A stretch of DNA of 25,364 bases from Candidatus Brocadiaceae bacterium (GTDB taxonomy: Bacteria; Planctomycetota; Brocadiia; Brocadiales; Bathyanammoxibiaceae). Both the position numbers and the translations under genes were made by a program. Positions 15,028 to 22,512 of the stretch are shown here, one piece after another. The notes beneath the pieces are model-generated. The model made no database searches. It saw only the letters and a list, made by a program, of their open reading frames with translations, and had not been told where the DNA came from. Location: assembly GCA_030018855.1 (NCBI GenBank), contig JASEHG010000008.1, positions 1-25,364 of the forward strand, given 5' to 3'. The number at the start of each line of letters is the position of its first letter. The stretch's first letter is position 1.

Positions 15028-16437
15028 TCAGTGGCTGGATTTGCCCAGCATTAGTGCATACCTCACAATGTAACCCAGGGTGAAGACAAACGGGAGTAAC
15101 AGTCCCAGGAGCCAGTAGAGGTAGTTCTTGTCTTTAGTAAGTCGCCACCTGGCAAAGAGGTGGGTGCCGGTACATATCAGGGTGGCCATGATGGTAGCAC
15201 AGCCGAGGCGGGCAAGGGATGGGAAGGCATAGAACTTCTCCCCCAGGATGTAGTGCCAGCTCCCCAGGAAATAATAAAAGACGATGGCAAATTCAATCAG
15301 GAAGGCGGCGGATTGCAGGCTGAGGGCCTTCTTGTTGGATTCCTTCAATTCCCGGGTGTATTCCAGTTCCATGTGGTCTTCAATGGAGTCCAGCACTACC
15401 CTGCCTGACTCAAAGGTGTTGTGCAGGTGGGTAGCCTGGGCCTGGAGCTGGGCCTTCTGTAATTCCAGTAGCCGCTCCTTCTGGCAGAAGATTTCGTCCG
15501 TTTGATTGGGAGCCAGGAGTTGCCCCTTCAGTTCCCTGAAGTTGGAAAGGGCAATGTCAACCGTTCTTACCAGATTGAGCATCTGGCTTGTATCGTGGTT
15601 GAGCAGCCACAAATCCTTTGTAATCTCAAAGACGTCCGCCCTCTCTGCCTCGGTAGTGACAGAGCCGAAACCTCTACTGGAATAGTCATCCAGTTTACTC
15701 TTTATCCTCTCGGAGACCCCTTTCATGTGGTTTCTTGCGGCGGGTACTCTTCCCTCTTTATCCTGGGCCATCACGTCGCCAAAATGGAGGTAGAGGCGGA
15801 GTAAGGGGAGGGAGAGGGTGGCAAAACGGCTGGTCTCGGACTCCTTTTTCTTACTGGAGAAGAGGAAGTACTTCTCCATAGCCCCAAACTGATAGAGACT
15901 TCCACAAAGGAGCTGTGTCTTCTTCACGCCCCCGCACAAATCCGTGGGAGAGACGTCAGGAAACAGGGGCTGGGCCAGCTTTAGGACCTTCTGGGCTGTA
16001 ACCTCCTTATCGGAGACGGCGTAATAAATCGTGACAGGCCCTAAGGGGCCGTTGGGGAGGTGAGGGGGGAGTCTCCTTTCAAGCCCTTGCCACCCCTTGA
16101 TTACCTCAGGCGAGTTAGAATTAAGGGCTACTGCAAGGACGAACATTTTATCAATAGGGCCGTCTGTAGGGGTAGGTTTAAAACCTGCCCCTACCCTTTG
16201 GTAGTATCTTGCCTTAAGCTGATAGGAACTGGTGGTATCGGCGAATCCACAGGGAGTATCCTGAAGACCATCGCTGGTTGGTACGGCCTGCCCTAGAAAG
16301 TCCTGTAGCAGGGTAGTGGGGTCTTTGTCCCCAGGCTCAAGGCCTAACGCCCTCTTCACCTCCTCGGCGGTCTTGCCACAGGGGTATAATTCATCATAAA
16401 AGTATATCTTAAAGATACGGGGTTCTGTAAGGGACAT
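15028..16437 (-). CDS. Membrane protein of unknown function with coiled coil
   Basis: 469 residues if read from ATG 16437 (MSLTEPRIFKIYFYDE); a GTG at 16503 would add 22 mainly hydrophobic residues but has no well-spaced ribosome site. I do not recognise the family. Residues 1-270 are soluble-looking. A long heptad-rich region follows (about 270-375, with RLLELQKAQLQAQATHL). Three hydrophobic helices are near the C terminus (about 376-399, 408-428, 440-463). The layout, cytosolic domain plus coiled coil plus terminal helices, resembles stress or organelle-type DUF155/RMD1 and CorA-like architectures only in outline. A palindromic repeat is built into the reading frame as RVGAGFKPTPTDG (about 80-92). 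It diverges from the foldase gene. Confidence 0.75.
   Translation of the reverse strand: MSLTEPRIFKIYFYDELYPCGKTAEEVKRALGLEPGDKDPTTLLQDFLGQAVPTSDGLQDTPCGFADTTSSYQLKARYYQRVGAGFKPTPTDGPIDKMFVLAVALNSNSPEVIKGWQGLERRLPPHLPNGPLGPVTIYYAVSDKEVTAQKVLKLAQPLFPDVSPTDLCGGVKKTQLLCGSLYQFGAMEKYFLFSSKKKESETSRFATLSLPLLRLYLHFGDVMAQDKEGRVPAARNHMKGVSERIKSKLDDYSSRGFGSVTTEAERADVFEITKDLWLLNHDTSQMLNLVRTVDIALSNFRELKGQLLAPNQTDEIFCQKERLLELQKAQLQAQATHLHNTFESGRVVLDSIEDHMELEYTRELKESNKKALSLQSAAFLIEFAIVFYYFLGSWHYILGEKFYAFPSLARLGCATIMATLICTGTHLFARWRLTKDKNYLYWLLGLLLPFVFTLGYIVRYALMLGKSSH
16166..16194. repeat. GTAGGGG-family palindrome inside a coding region
   Basis: GTAGGGGTAGGTTT (16166-16179) and AAACCTGCCCCTAC (16181-16194) are inverse arms with 13 of 14 matches. 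They share the GTAGGGG/CCCCTAC ends with the copies at 1953 and 17671. On the minus strand the element is read through in frame as part of the membrane protein. Confidence 0.75.
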
Positions 16438-16604
16438 CTTGTTTCTGCCCAAACTTAATAATAGTAAGGATGAAATGAATCCATCGGATGCGTAAAGATA
16501 CACACCCTGGCACTAATTAAAGCAGGATGGCACTGGCACTTCAACAAAAAACCCTTTGCGGTCCTCAGATTTTCGGTTTGTAAAGGAATACGGACAAAAA
16601 GAAG

Positions 16605-16632
16605 TTGACAGAAGGGCTGGTTTTGCTATAAT
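16605..16632 (+). promoter_or_regulatory. Consensus sigma-70 promoter of the foldase gene
   Basis: TTGACA (16605-16610), 16 bases, TATAAT (16627-16632): both boxes match the consensus perfectly. Initiation near 16639 would leave a leader of about 45 bases. It is the strongest promoter visible in the window and suggests high constitutive expression. Confidence 0.8.
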
Positions 16633-16684
16633 ACTTTAAGTTTTTATCTTATATAACCTTATAGCAAAGGGATGTAGTTGTCTT

Positions 16685-17644
16685 ATGCCCAATCCTCTTG
16701 GGATGTTATACATATTTTGTCTCTTATCCCCCCTACTGTACCTCTTTACAAGCCCCCCTGCAGTCTCTGAACCACTATCCACTGAGGCGGCAATGGAGGC
16801 GGTGGCCCTCCCTGAAGGTGACGTGGTTGCGGAGGTAAACGGACAAAAGATAGGGCGGCAGGAACTCTCTGAACTACTCATAGAGAGCTTCGGGGAGCAG
16901 GCCCTGGACGTCCTCATCAGGAGGGCGATAATATATCAGCAGGCCCAGAAATTAGGAATAACCGTGGACCCGCAGGAGGTAACTGAGAGGCTTAACAAGC
17001 TCCTGGACGGAGAGATAAACGCACTGGTGAAGGCCAGGGGGATGAAGGACTCCTCAGAACTGGCCGAAGAGATAAAACAGATGGGTATGGACCTACCGAC
17101 CCTGAAAGAACGCATGGCCGCCAGGATAAGGAAGGGGATGGAGACAGAACTCCTTGCGGAAAAGATAGTGGAAGGGACCGTTACCGTCACCGAAGAGGAT
17201 CTACACCAGGCCTTTGAAGAGGAGTACGGAGAAAAGATAGAGGCCTGTCAGATTGTAGTGAGCACCAAAAAAGAGGCTGAGGACCTGCTGAAAAAACTTA
17301 AGGCAGGGGCAGATTTTGAGACCCTGGCCAGGAATGAGTCCATAGAAAGACTTTCCGCCGCCAGCGGGGGTAAAATCCGCCCATTTGGCCCTAAGGAAGG
17401 GGTATTCGGTCCAGCAACGGCCAGGCTGGAAAAGGGGGAGATAAGCGACATTATTAAGACGGACGAGGGCTACCACATCCTTAAGGTAATTAATAAAAAA
17501 CCCAGGGCCAGTGAAAAATTTAAGGACGTCCGTCCTGAACTGGAAAAGCTGGTAAAACAGAGGACGGTAAAGAAAAGGCTAGGGCCCTGGCTGGCTAGCT
17601 TACTAGAAAGGGCAGATATAAAGAAGTATCTTGCTACCTATTAA
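16685..17644 (+). CDS. Secreted parvulin-type peptidyl-prolyl isomerase (SurA/PrsA-like)
   Basis: 319 residues, exported foldase that helps proteins fold outside the cytoplasm. The N terminus is a Sec signal (hydrophobic LGMLYIFCLLSPLLYLF, then TSPPAVSEP). A SurA-N-like helical chaperone region spans about 45-180 (VNGQKIGRQELSELL, then helices). One parvulin domain spans about 185-275: it begins at ACQIVVSTKKEAEDLL and ends EGYHILKVINKK, with GADFETLA and the FGPKEG/GEISDIIKT motifs. AAGGGATG lies about 15 bases before ATG 16685. Short of the two-parvulin SurA of enterics, it is closer to single-domain PrsA-like types but has no visible lipobox. Confidence 0.9.
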   Translation: MPNPLGMLYIFCLLSPLLYLFTSPPAVSEPLSTEAAMEAVALPEGDVVAEVNGQKIGRQELSELLIESFGEQALDVLIRRAIIYQQAQKLGITVDPQEVTERLNKLLDGEINALVKARGMKDSSELAEEIKQMGMDLPTLKERMAARIRKGMETELLAEKIVEGTVTVTEEDLHQAFEEEYGEKIEACQIVVSTKKEAEDLLKKLKAGADFETLARNESIERLSAASGGKIRPFGPKEGVFGPATARLEKGEISDIIKTDEGYHILKVINKKPRASEKFKDVRPELEKLVKQRTVKKRLGPWLASLLERADIKKYLATY

Positions 17645-17670
17645 TTAATATCAGGAGACAGGTTATGGGT

Positions 17671-17728
17671 GTAGGGGCGTATTGTTCGCCACGGCGAATC
17701 TGCCTAAGGCACGACAATACGCCCCTAC
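17671..17728. repeat. GTAGGGG-family repeat with three-way-junction fold
   Basis: Outer arms GTAGGGGCGTATTGT (17671-17685) and ACAATACGCCCCTAC (17714-17728) pair perfectly over 15 bp. Inside are two more hairpins: TTCGCC-AC-GGCGAA (17685-17698, overlapping the outer stem by one base) and TGCCT-A-AGGCA (17701-17711). The whole could fold as a small cloverleaf. It lies between the foldase and aminotransferase genes. Confidence 0.8.
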
Positions 17729-17768
17729 GACCTAGCACCTGTTCCCAGGAACCTGCTGATAGCCTATC

Positions 17769-19007
17769 ATGAAGGACACCAAGTGCGAGGTCTTGCCCCA
17801 GGAAGTAGTATCCGCCTTAGGCGGACAGGCGTTTACTATAGAAGTAGCTTCAAGGGTTAAACGCCTACCCCCATACCTGTTTGGCAGGTTAAACCAGATA
17901 AAGTATGAAAAACGTACCCAGGGCATTGACATCATAGACCTGGGTATGGGCAACCCCATAGACCCCACGCCCCAGCCCATTGTGGAAAAACTATGCGAGG
18001 CAGTCCATGACCCCAGGAACCACCGTTACAGCACAAACGCCATCGGCCTCTTTAACCTCAGGAGAGAGGTGGCCCACTTCTACGAGAGGGAATGGGGGGT
18101 GGAATTAGACCCCTCAAGGGAGGTGGTATGCACCATTGGCTCCAAGGAGGGGCTTTCCCACCTCTTCCTGGCCCTCCTGGAACCGGGAAACACCACCCTG
18201 GTACCCAGCCCAGCCTTCCCTGTGCATCTACACGGTCCTGCCCTGGCGGGGGCAAGGGTAGCCACCATCCCATTAAGAGAGCAAGAGGAACTCCTCGGGG
18301 AAATAGTACAGGCAATTGAGTCAGAGAAGCCGAAGGTGCTGATACTAAATTTTCCTCACAACCCTACTGCCATGACCGTAGAGCTTGGTTTTTTTGAAGA
18401 GATAGTGAGCATTGCCCTCAGGTATAACGTTATAGTCGTCCACGACTTTGCCTACTGCTGTACGGCCTTTGACGGGTACAGACCCCCGAGTTTCCTCCAG
18501 GTAAAAGGGGCCAAGGAGGTGGGTATAGAATTTAACACCATGTCCAAGATATTTAACATGCCTGGCTGGCGACTGGGTTTCTGCGTAGGGAATCGCCAGA
18601 TTATAGAGGCCCTGGCCCGTATAAAGGGCTACTACGATTATGGCATATTTCAGCCGGTGCAGATTGCCAGTATAATAGCCCTGAGAGAGTGCAGGGCCTA
18701 CGCCACGGAACAGGCCAGGCTTTATCAGCACCGACGGGACATCCTCGTAGATGGTCTCAGCCATTCGGGCTGGCAGGTAGAGAAACCCAGGGCTACCATG
18801 TTCGTCTGGGCACCCATCCACGAAAAGTACCGTTCCATGGGTTCAATGGAGTTCAGCCTCATGCTCCTTAACGAGGCCAAGGTCTCGGTGTCCCCGGGGT
18901 TGGCCTTTGGCCAGGAGGGAGAAGGGTTTTTGCGTTTTGCCCTGGTAGAGAATGAACTGAGGCTAAAACAGGCGATACGCCAGATTCACAAGGCGATTAA
19001 TAAATAG
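17769..19007 (+). CDS. PLP-dependent aminotransferase, AlaC / LL-diaminopimelate aminotransferase-like
   Basis: 412 residues, fold-type I class I/II aminotransferase. The hallmark opening RVKRLPPYLFGRLNQIKYEK and IDLGMGNPIDPTP, the PLP-phosphate and ring-binding segment (NFPHNPTAM, VVHDFAY) and the Schiff-base Lys in MSKIFNMPGWRLGF are all present. Family members use alanine, methionine-type or LL-diaminopimelate amino donors; sequence alone does not decide. The conserved core begins near residue 28. The first 27 residues form an unusual extension that contains the palindrome TCCGCCTTAGGCGGA read as SALGG. ATG 17769 has only a distant CAGGAA site. The rnfC gene follows 15 bases later and may be cotranscribed. 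Confidence 0.9.
   Translation: MKDTKCEVLPQEVVSALGGQAFTIEVASRVKRLPPYLFGRLNQIKYEKRTQGIDIIDLGMGNPIDPTPQPIVEKLCEAVHDPRNHRYSTNAIGLFNLRREVAHFYEREWGVELDPSREVVCTIGSKEGLSHLFLALLEPGNTTLVPSPAFPVHLHGPALAGARVATIPLREQEELLGEIVQAIESEKPKVLILNFPHNPTAMTVELGFFEEIVSIALRYNVIVVHDFAYCCTAFDGYRPPSFLQVKGAKEVGIEFNTMSKIFNMPGWRLGFCVGNRQIIEALARIKGYYDYGIFQPVQIASIIALRECRAYATEQARLYQHRRDILVDGLSHSGWQVEKPRATMFVWAPIHEKYRSMGSMEFSLMLLNEAKVSVSPGLAFGQEGEGFLRFALVENELRLKQAIRQIHKAINK
17811..17825. repeat. TCCGCCTTAGGCGGA palindrome in the aminotransferase N-terminus
   Basis: It is a 15-base palindrome in codon register, read as Ser-Ala-Leu-Gly-Gly. It is one of four copies in the window. Confidence 0.75.
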
Positions 19008-19022
19008 GACAGGAGATGGCTT

Positions 19023-20423
19023 ATGACTACAGGAATGAAAGGACTTAAGAGCTTCCAGGGAGGGATACATCCCCCCTTTGATGGAAAATCCCTTTCTAAA
19101 GATATAGAGATAGTCCAGTTCCCATTACCAGAGGTGGCCTATCTATACATGAGTCAGCATATTGGGGCACCAGCCAAGGTAGTGGTGGCTAAAGGCGACG
19201 TGGTGAAGAAGGGGCAGAAGGTCGGTGAGGCACCAGGTCTTATCTCTGCCAACGTCCATGCCTCAATAGCGGGCAAGGTAACGGACATCACGTTCAAGCC
19301 CCACCCCATCAGCGGTGCCAGGACCCAGGTGGTGGTCATCCAGAGGGAAGGGGAGGACGTGTGGGCCCCGGGACTTGATGAGCCGCAGGACGCGGAGGCT
19401 ATGACCCCCGATGGCATAAGGAATTTAATCAGGGAGGCAGGGATGGTGGGTCTTGGTGGCGCCACCTTTCCCACACACGTGAAGCTAAGCCCTCCCAAGG
19501 ATAAGACGGTGGACGCCGTAATCCTCAACGGTGCCGAGTGTGAACCCTATCTTACCTGCGATTACCGCCTCCTCATGGAAAAGACCAGGGAGGTTATAGA
19601 GGGGCTGAGGATAGTCATGAAGTGCCTCGGCTGCAAAAATGGCTACGTTGGCATAGAGGCCAACAAGATGGATGCCTACGAGAGGGTAAGGGCCCTCGTG
19701 GGGCATGACGCCCACATAAAGGTAGAACTCCTGGAGGTAAAGTACCCCCAGGGTGCCGAGCACCAACTCGTAAAGGCCATCCTGGGCCGGGAGTTTAAGC
19801 CCACACAGCTACCCATAGAGGCAGGGGCGGTGGTCCATAACGTCAGCACTACCTACGCCATCTATGAGGCGGTGAAGCACAAGAGGCCCCTCATCCAGAG
19901 GGTGGTCTCCATAACCGGGGACGGTGTGGAAAGGCCCGCTAACTTGCTGGTGAGGGTAGGTTCTCCCATTGAGCCACTCATTAAGGCCTCCGGCCTCAAG
20001 GCAGAGGCCAATAAGGTCGTCTACGGTGGGCCCATGATGGGTATTGCCCAACCCGCCATTACCGACGCCGTTACCATCAAAGGTACGGGTGGAATACTGG
20101 TAATGAGCAAGGCAGGGGAGTGGCAGTCCCACGCCTGCATCCGATGCGGTAAGTGCATTGAGGCCTGTCCTTATGGGTTGAACCCAAGTTATCTGAGCAT
20201 CCTCTGCGAATCCGAGCACTTCCAGCAGGCCATGGAGTTCAACCTCATGGAGTGCAAGGAGTGCGGGTGCTGTACCTACGTCTGTACCTCCCGCAGGCCG
20301 ATTGTGCATCTGATAAAGACTGCCAAGTATGAGCTTGGGAGGCAGAGGGCCAGGGCCCAGGAGGCCCAGAAGGCCAAAGAGGCACAAAAGGCCCAGGCGG
20401 CCGCTCCTGCCCCAGTCAAATAG
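19023..20423 (+). CDS. rnfC: Rnf complex subunit RnfC
   Basis: 466 residues, peripheral Fe-S subunit of the ferredoxin:NAD+ oxidoreductase, which couples electron flow to ion transport. The N-terminal barrel-sandwich (GGIHPPFDGK, HIGAPAKVVVAKGDVVKKGQ), the NADH/FMN region GLGGATFPTHVKL and ILNGAECEPYLTCD are family hallmarks. Two 4Fe-4S sites follow: CIRCGKCIEACP and CKECGCCTYVC. The C-terminal 30 residues form an Ala/Gln/Lys-rich tail (AQEAQKAKEAQKAQ). AGGAGATGG precedes ATG 19023. It is the first Rnf gene; rnfD follows after a 159-base gap with inverted repeats. Confidence 0.95.
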   Translation: MTTGMKGLKSFQGGIHPPFDGKSLSKDIEIVQFPLPEVAYLYMSQHIGAPAKVVVAKGDVVKKGQKVGEAPGLISANVHASIAGKVTDITFKPHPISGARTQVVVIQREGEDVWAPGLDEPQDAEAMTPDGIRNLIREAGMVGLGGATFPTHVKLSPPKDKTVDAVILNGAECEPYLTCDYRLLMEKTREVIEGLRIVMKCLGCKNGYVGIEANKMDAYERVRALVGHDAHIKVELLEVKYPQGAEHQLVKAILGREFKPTQLPIEAGAVVHNVSTTYAIYEAVKHKRPLIQRVVSITGDGVERPANLLVRVGSPIEPLIKASGLKAEANKVVYGGPMMGIAQPAITDAVTIKGTGGILVMSKAGEWQSHACIRCGKCIEACPYGLNPSYLSILCESEHFQQAMEFNLMECKECGCCTYVCTSRRPIVHLIKTAKYELGRQRARAQEAQKAKEAQKAQAAAPAPVK

Positions 20424-20429
20424 GAGTAG

Positions 20430-20548
20430 ACAGTAGACAGGGGAAACCATCCCTAATAAACTGTGGAGTACAGATTTCAGGATTTTAGATTTTAAGATTT
20501 AAATCTATAAATCTTTAAATCCTTCAATCTTTATTTTCTGTCTACTGT
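20430..20548. repeat. Inverted repeat with AT-rich core between rnfC and rnfD
   Basis: ACAGTAGACAG (20430-20440) is the exact inverse of CTGTCTACTGT (20538-20548). The interior is AT-rich, with repeated GATTT/AAATC units (GATTTAAATC near 20497). It splits rnfC from rnfD by 159 bases, whereas rnfD and rnfG are only 1 base apart. It could be a small non-autonomous element or a folded leader of rnfD. Confidence 0.6.
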
Positions 20549-20582
20549 TTGCTGTTTACTTAAATAAAAGGAGAGCATTTTT

Positions 20583-21620
20583 ATGTCCAATGCCCAAGAA
20601 AAGGTGGTGGCACCCGCCTCAGGCGGACTTCCGACAGGGGAGTTGCTAGTTACCACCTCTCCTCATATTAGGGGCCCGGAGGATATACCCAGGGTGATGT
20701 GGACGGTAGTGGGTGCCCTGTTACCTGCGGGCCTGGTGGGTGTGTATTTTTTTGGTTATTATGCCTTCTTCATCGTCGTCTTGAGCGTGCTGGCCGCCGT
20801 CTTGACGGAGGCGGTCATACAAAAATATCTCCTCGGCCAGCCAGTTTCCGTTAAGGACGGTAGCGCCGTAATTACTGGGATTCTCCTGGCCTATGTACTA
20901 CCCCCCGGTGTGCCCTGGTACATACCAGTGGTAGGGGCCATATTTGCCATTGGCATAGTAAAACACGCCTTCGGCGGCCTGGGTAACAACATCTGGAACC
21001 CAGCCCTGGCAGCCAGGGCCTTCCTCCAGGTGGCCTATCCGGCCCCCATCAACTCCGACTGGCGAATCATAAAAGAGAGTGGCAGCGTCCTGTCAAACAT
21101 TACCGGCGTGGACGCCATCACACAGGCCAGCCCCTTATTCAAGGAATTTGGCGGCAAGACCTATAGCTACGTGGACCTCTTGACAGGAAGGGTTCCAGGC
21201 TGTATCGGGGAGACCTCTGTCATCGCCCTGATGTTGGGCGGGGCATATCTAATCTACAGAGGGTACGTGGATTGGCGGGTGCCCGTGGGATACATAGGGA
21301 CCGTCTTTGTCCTGGCAAAGCTCCTGCCTGCACGGATAGAGGCCCCCTGGGCCAATGACCCAATCTACCATGTGCTGGCAGGGGGGCTTATGCTGGGGGC
21401 CTTCTTCATGGCCACGGACATGGTCACCTCCCCCCTGACCAGGAGGGGACTCCTCATCTTCGGCATAGGCTGTGGGGTGCTGACTACCCTGATAAGATTT
21501 TATGCGGCCTACCCTGAGGGGGTTTGTTACTCCATCCTCCTCATGAACACGGCTACTCCCCTCATTGACAGATTCACTCAACCAACACTACTGGGGTCCG
21601 CCTCAGGCGGAAAGAAATAA
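20583..21620 (+). CDS. rnfD: Rnf complex subunit RnfD
   Basis: 345 residues, polytopic membrane subunit with covalently bound FMN. It begins LLVTTSPHIRGPEDIPRVMW, then about eight to ten hydrophobic helices. FGGLGNNIWNPALAARAF and PGCIGETSVIALMLGG are diagnostic. The FMN attachment motif, normally D-x-x-T/S-x-A-T-P-L, reads DAITQASPL, so the flavinylated Thr is Ser183 here. Both ends carry the 15-base palindrome: after residue 10 (PASGG, bases 20613-20627) and near the C terminus (SASGG, 21597-21611). AAAGGAGAGC lies about 6-15 bases upstream of ATG 20583. Confidence 0.94.
   Translation: MSNAQEKVVAPASGGLPTGELLVTTSPHIRGPEDIPRVMWTVVGALLPAGLVGVYFFGYYAFFIVVLSVLAAVLTEAVIQKYLLGQPVSVKDGSAVITGILLAYVLPPGVPWYIPVVGAIFAIGIVKHAFGGLGNNIWNPALAARAFLQVAYPAPINSDWRIIKESGSVLSNITGVDAITQASPLFKEFGGKTYSYVDLLTGRVPGCIGETSVIALMLGGAYLIYRGYVDWRVPVGYIGTVFVLAKLLPARIEAPWANDPIYHVLAGGLMLGAFFMATDMVTSPLTRRGLLIFGIGCGVLTTLIRFYAAYPEGVCYSILLMNTATPLIDRFTQPTLLGSASGGKK
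20613..20627. repeat. CCCGCCTCAGGCGGA palindrome near the rnfD start
   Basis: Copy of the TCCGCCTNAGGCGGA repeat with its first base changed, in codon register, read Pro-Ala-Ser-Gly-Gly. Confidence 0.7.
21597..21611. repeat. TCCGCCTCAGGCGGA palindrome at the rnfD end
   Basis: Perfect copy in codon register, read Ser-Ala-Ser-Gly-Gly, three codons before the rnfD stop. Its GGCGGA also forms the purine-rich stretch just before the rnfG start, so the repeat may supply part of the rnfG ribosome binding site. Confidence 0.75.
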
Positions 21621-21621
21621 A

Positions 21622-22248
21622 ATGGGAAAGAAACTACAGTACACGGTAGTACTCGGAATCATTTCCATGATTACGGCGGTAGGCGTGGGGGCCACCTATG
21701 TAACCACGAAGGAGAAGATAAGACAGAAGGAAGAGGCCAGGCGGATGGAGGCCCTGCTGACCGTCCTGCCAGGGCTGGAGGGACAGCCCCAGGAGGTTAC
21801 GCCCCCCGGTGCGGCCCCCGAGGAGAAGGTCTACAAGGGGTTAGACAAGGACCAGAAGGTTATAGGTTACGCCGCCCTCGGTCAGGCCCAGGGCTACTCC
21901 AGCACCATAAAGACCATGGTGGGCCTGTCTCCTGACATGCAAAAAGTCCTGGCCGTCAAGGTCCTGGCTCAGGGAGAGACCCCGGGCCTTGGCACCAGGG
22001 TCATGGAGATAGCTACTACCAAGACCCTCTGGAAACTCTTTATGGGTGGCGGGGCTCCCGCCGCGGCCGAACCATTGACCCCCTGGTTCCAGGAACAGTT
22101 CAGAGACAAGGCCCTTAATCAACTAACGGTAGTCAGAGAGGCCGACCCCGCTAAGATTCAGGCCATTACTGGGGCTACTATCAGTACTAGGGCAGTGGTA
22201 GCATCCGTGGAAAACGGCGTGAAAAGGATAAAGGGGGCGGTGAAGTGA
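21622..22248 (+). CDS. rnfG: Rnf complex subunit RnfG
   Basis: 208 residues from ATG 21622, one base after the rnfD stop; an upstream in-frame start at 21565 lies within rnfD and would add unrelated residues. One N-terminal membrane helix (YTVVLGIISMITAVGVGATYV) anchors an extracytoplasmic FMN-binding domain. The flavinylation motif is intact as AITGATIST. The middle section GYAALGQAQGYSS and GLGTRV are typical of the family. The next Rnf genes expected (rnfE, rnfA, rnfB) do not follow; a small Cys-rich ORF and then convergent genes come instead. Confidence 0.93.
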   Translation: MGKKLQYTVVLGIISMITAVGVGATYVTTKEKIRQKEEARRMEALLTVLPGLEGQPQEVTPPGAAPEEKVYKGLDKDQKVIGYAALGQAQGYSSTIKTMVGLSPDMQKVLAVKVLAQGETPGLGTRVMEIATTKTLWKLFMGGGAPAAAEPLTPWFQEQFRDKALNQLTVVREADPAKIQAITGATISTRAVVASVENGVKRIKGAVK

Positions 22249-22341
22249 TGCGGAATGAAGGATGCAGAATGAGACCTCTGCAACTTACCTCTCGGAACGT
22301 TACACACTGCCAAACAGGTAGTGCTGAAAGGAGGAGACGTT

Positions 22342-22461
22342 ATGCCATCAACAAGATGCCGGCGATGTGGAGGAAGTGGGAAATGGAGTGATCAAAATCC
22401 TACAAGGCCCGGTACTTACGATTGGTGTGGCGGGTGCAAGGGGTCAGGGTATGCAAGTTAA
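22342..22461 (+). CDS. 39-residue Cys-rich microprotein with two DnaJ-type zinc knuckles
   Basis: A short frame with a perfect ribosome binding site (AAAGGAGG, 22327-22334, 7 bases from ATG). The product has two CxxCxGxG-like units, CRRCGGSG (residues 6-13) and CGGCKGSG (29-36), joined by a 15-residue polar linker with the phrase RPGTYDWC. Two such units are the half-repeat of the DnaJ zinc-binding centre, so one structural zinc per molecule is likely. I do not know a function; a small RNA- or chaperone-associated zinc protein is possible. It lies 93 bases after rnfG on the same strand. The good start signal and even Cys spacing make it credible despite its size. Confidence 0.7.
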   Translation: MPSTRCRRCGGSGKWSDQNPTRPGTYDWCGGCKGSGYAS

Positions 22462-22512
22462 TGGGGTGCCAGGCGGACAGTAATGCTGACGCCTGGATTC
22501 TGCCTTAGGTCT

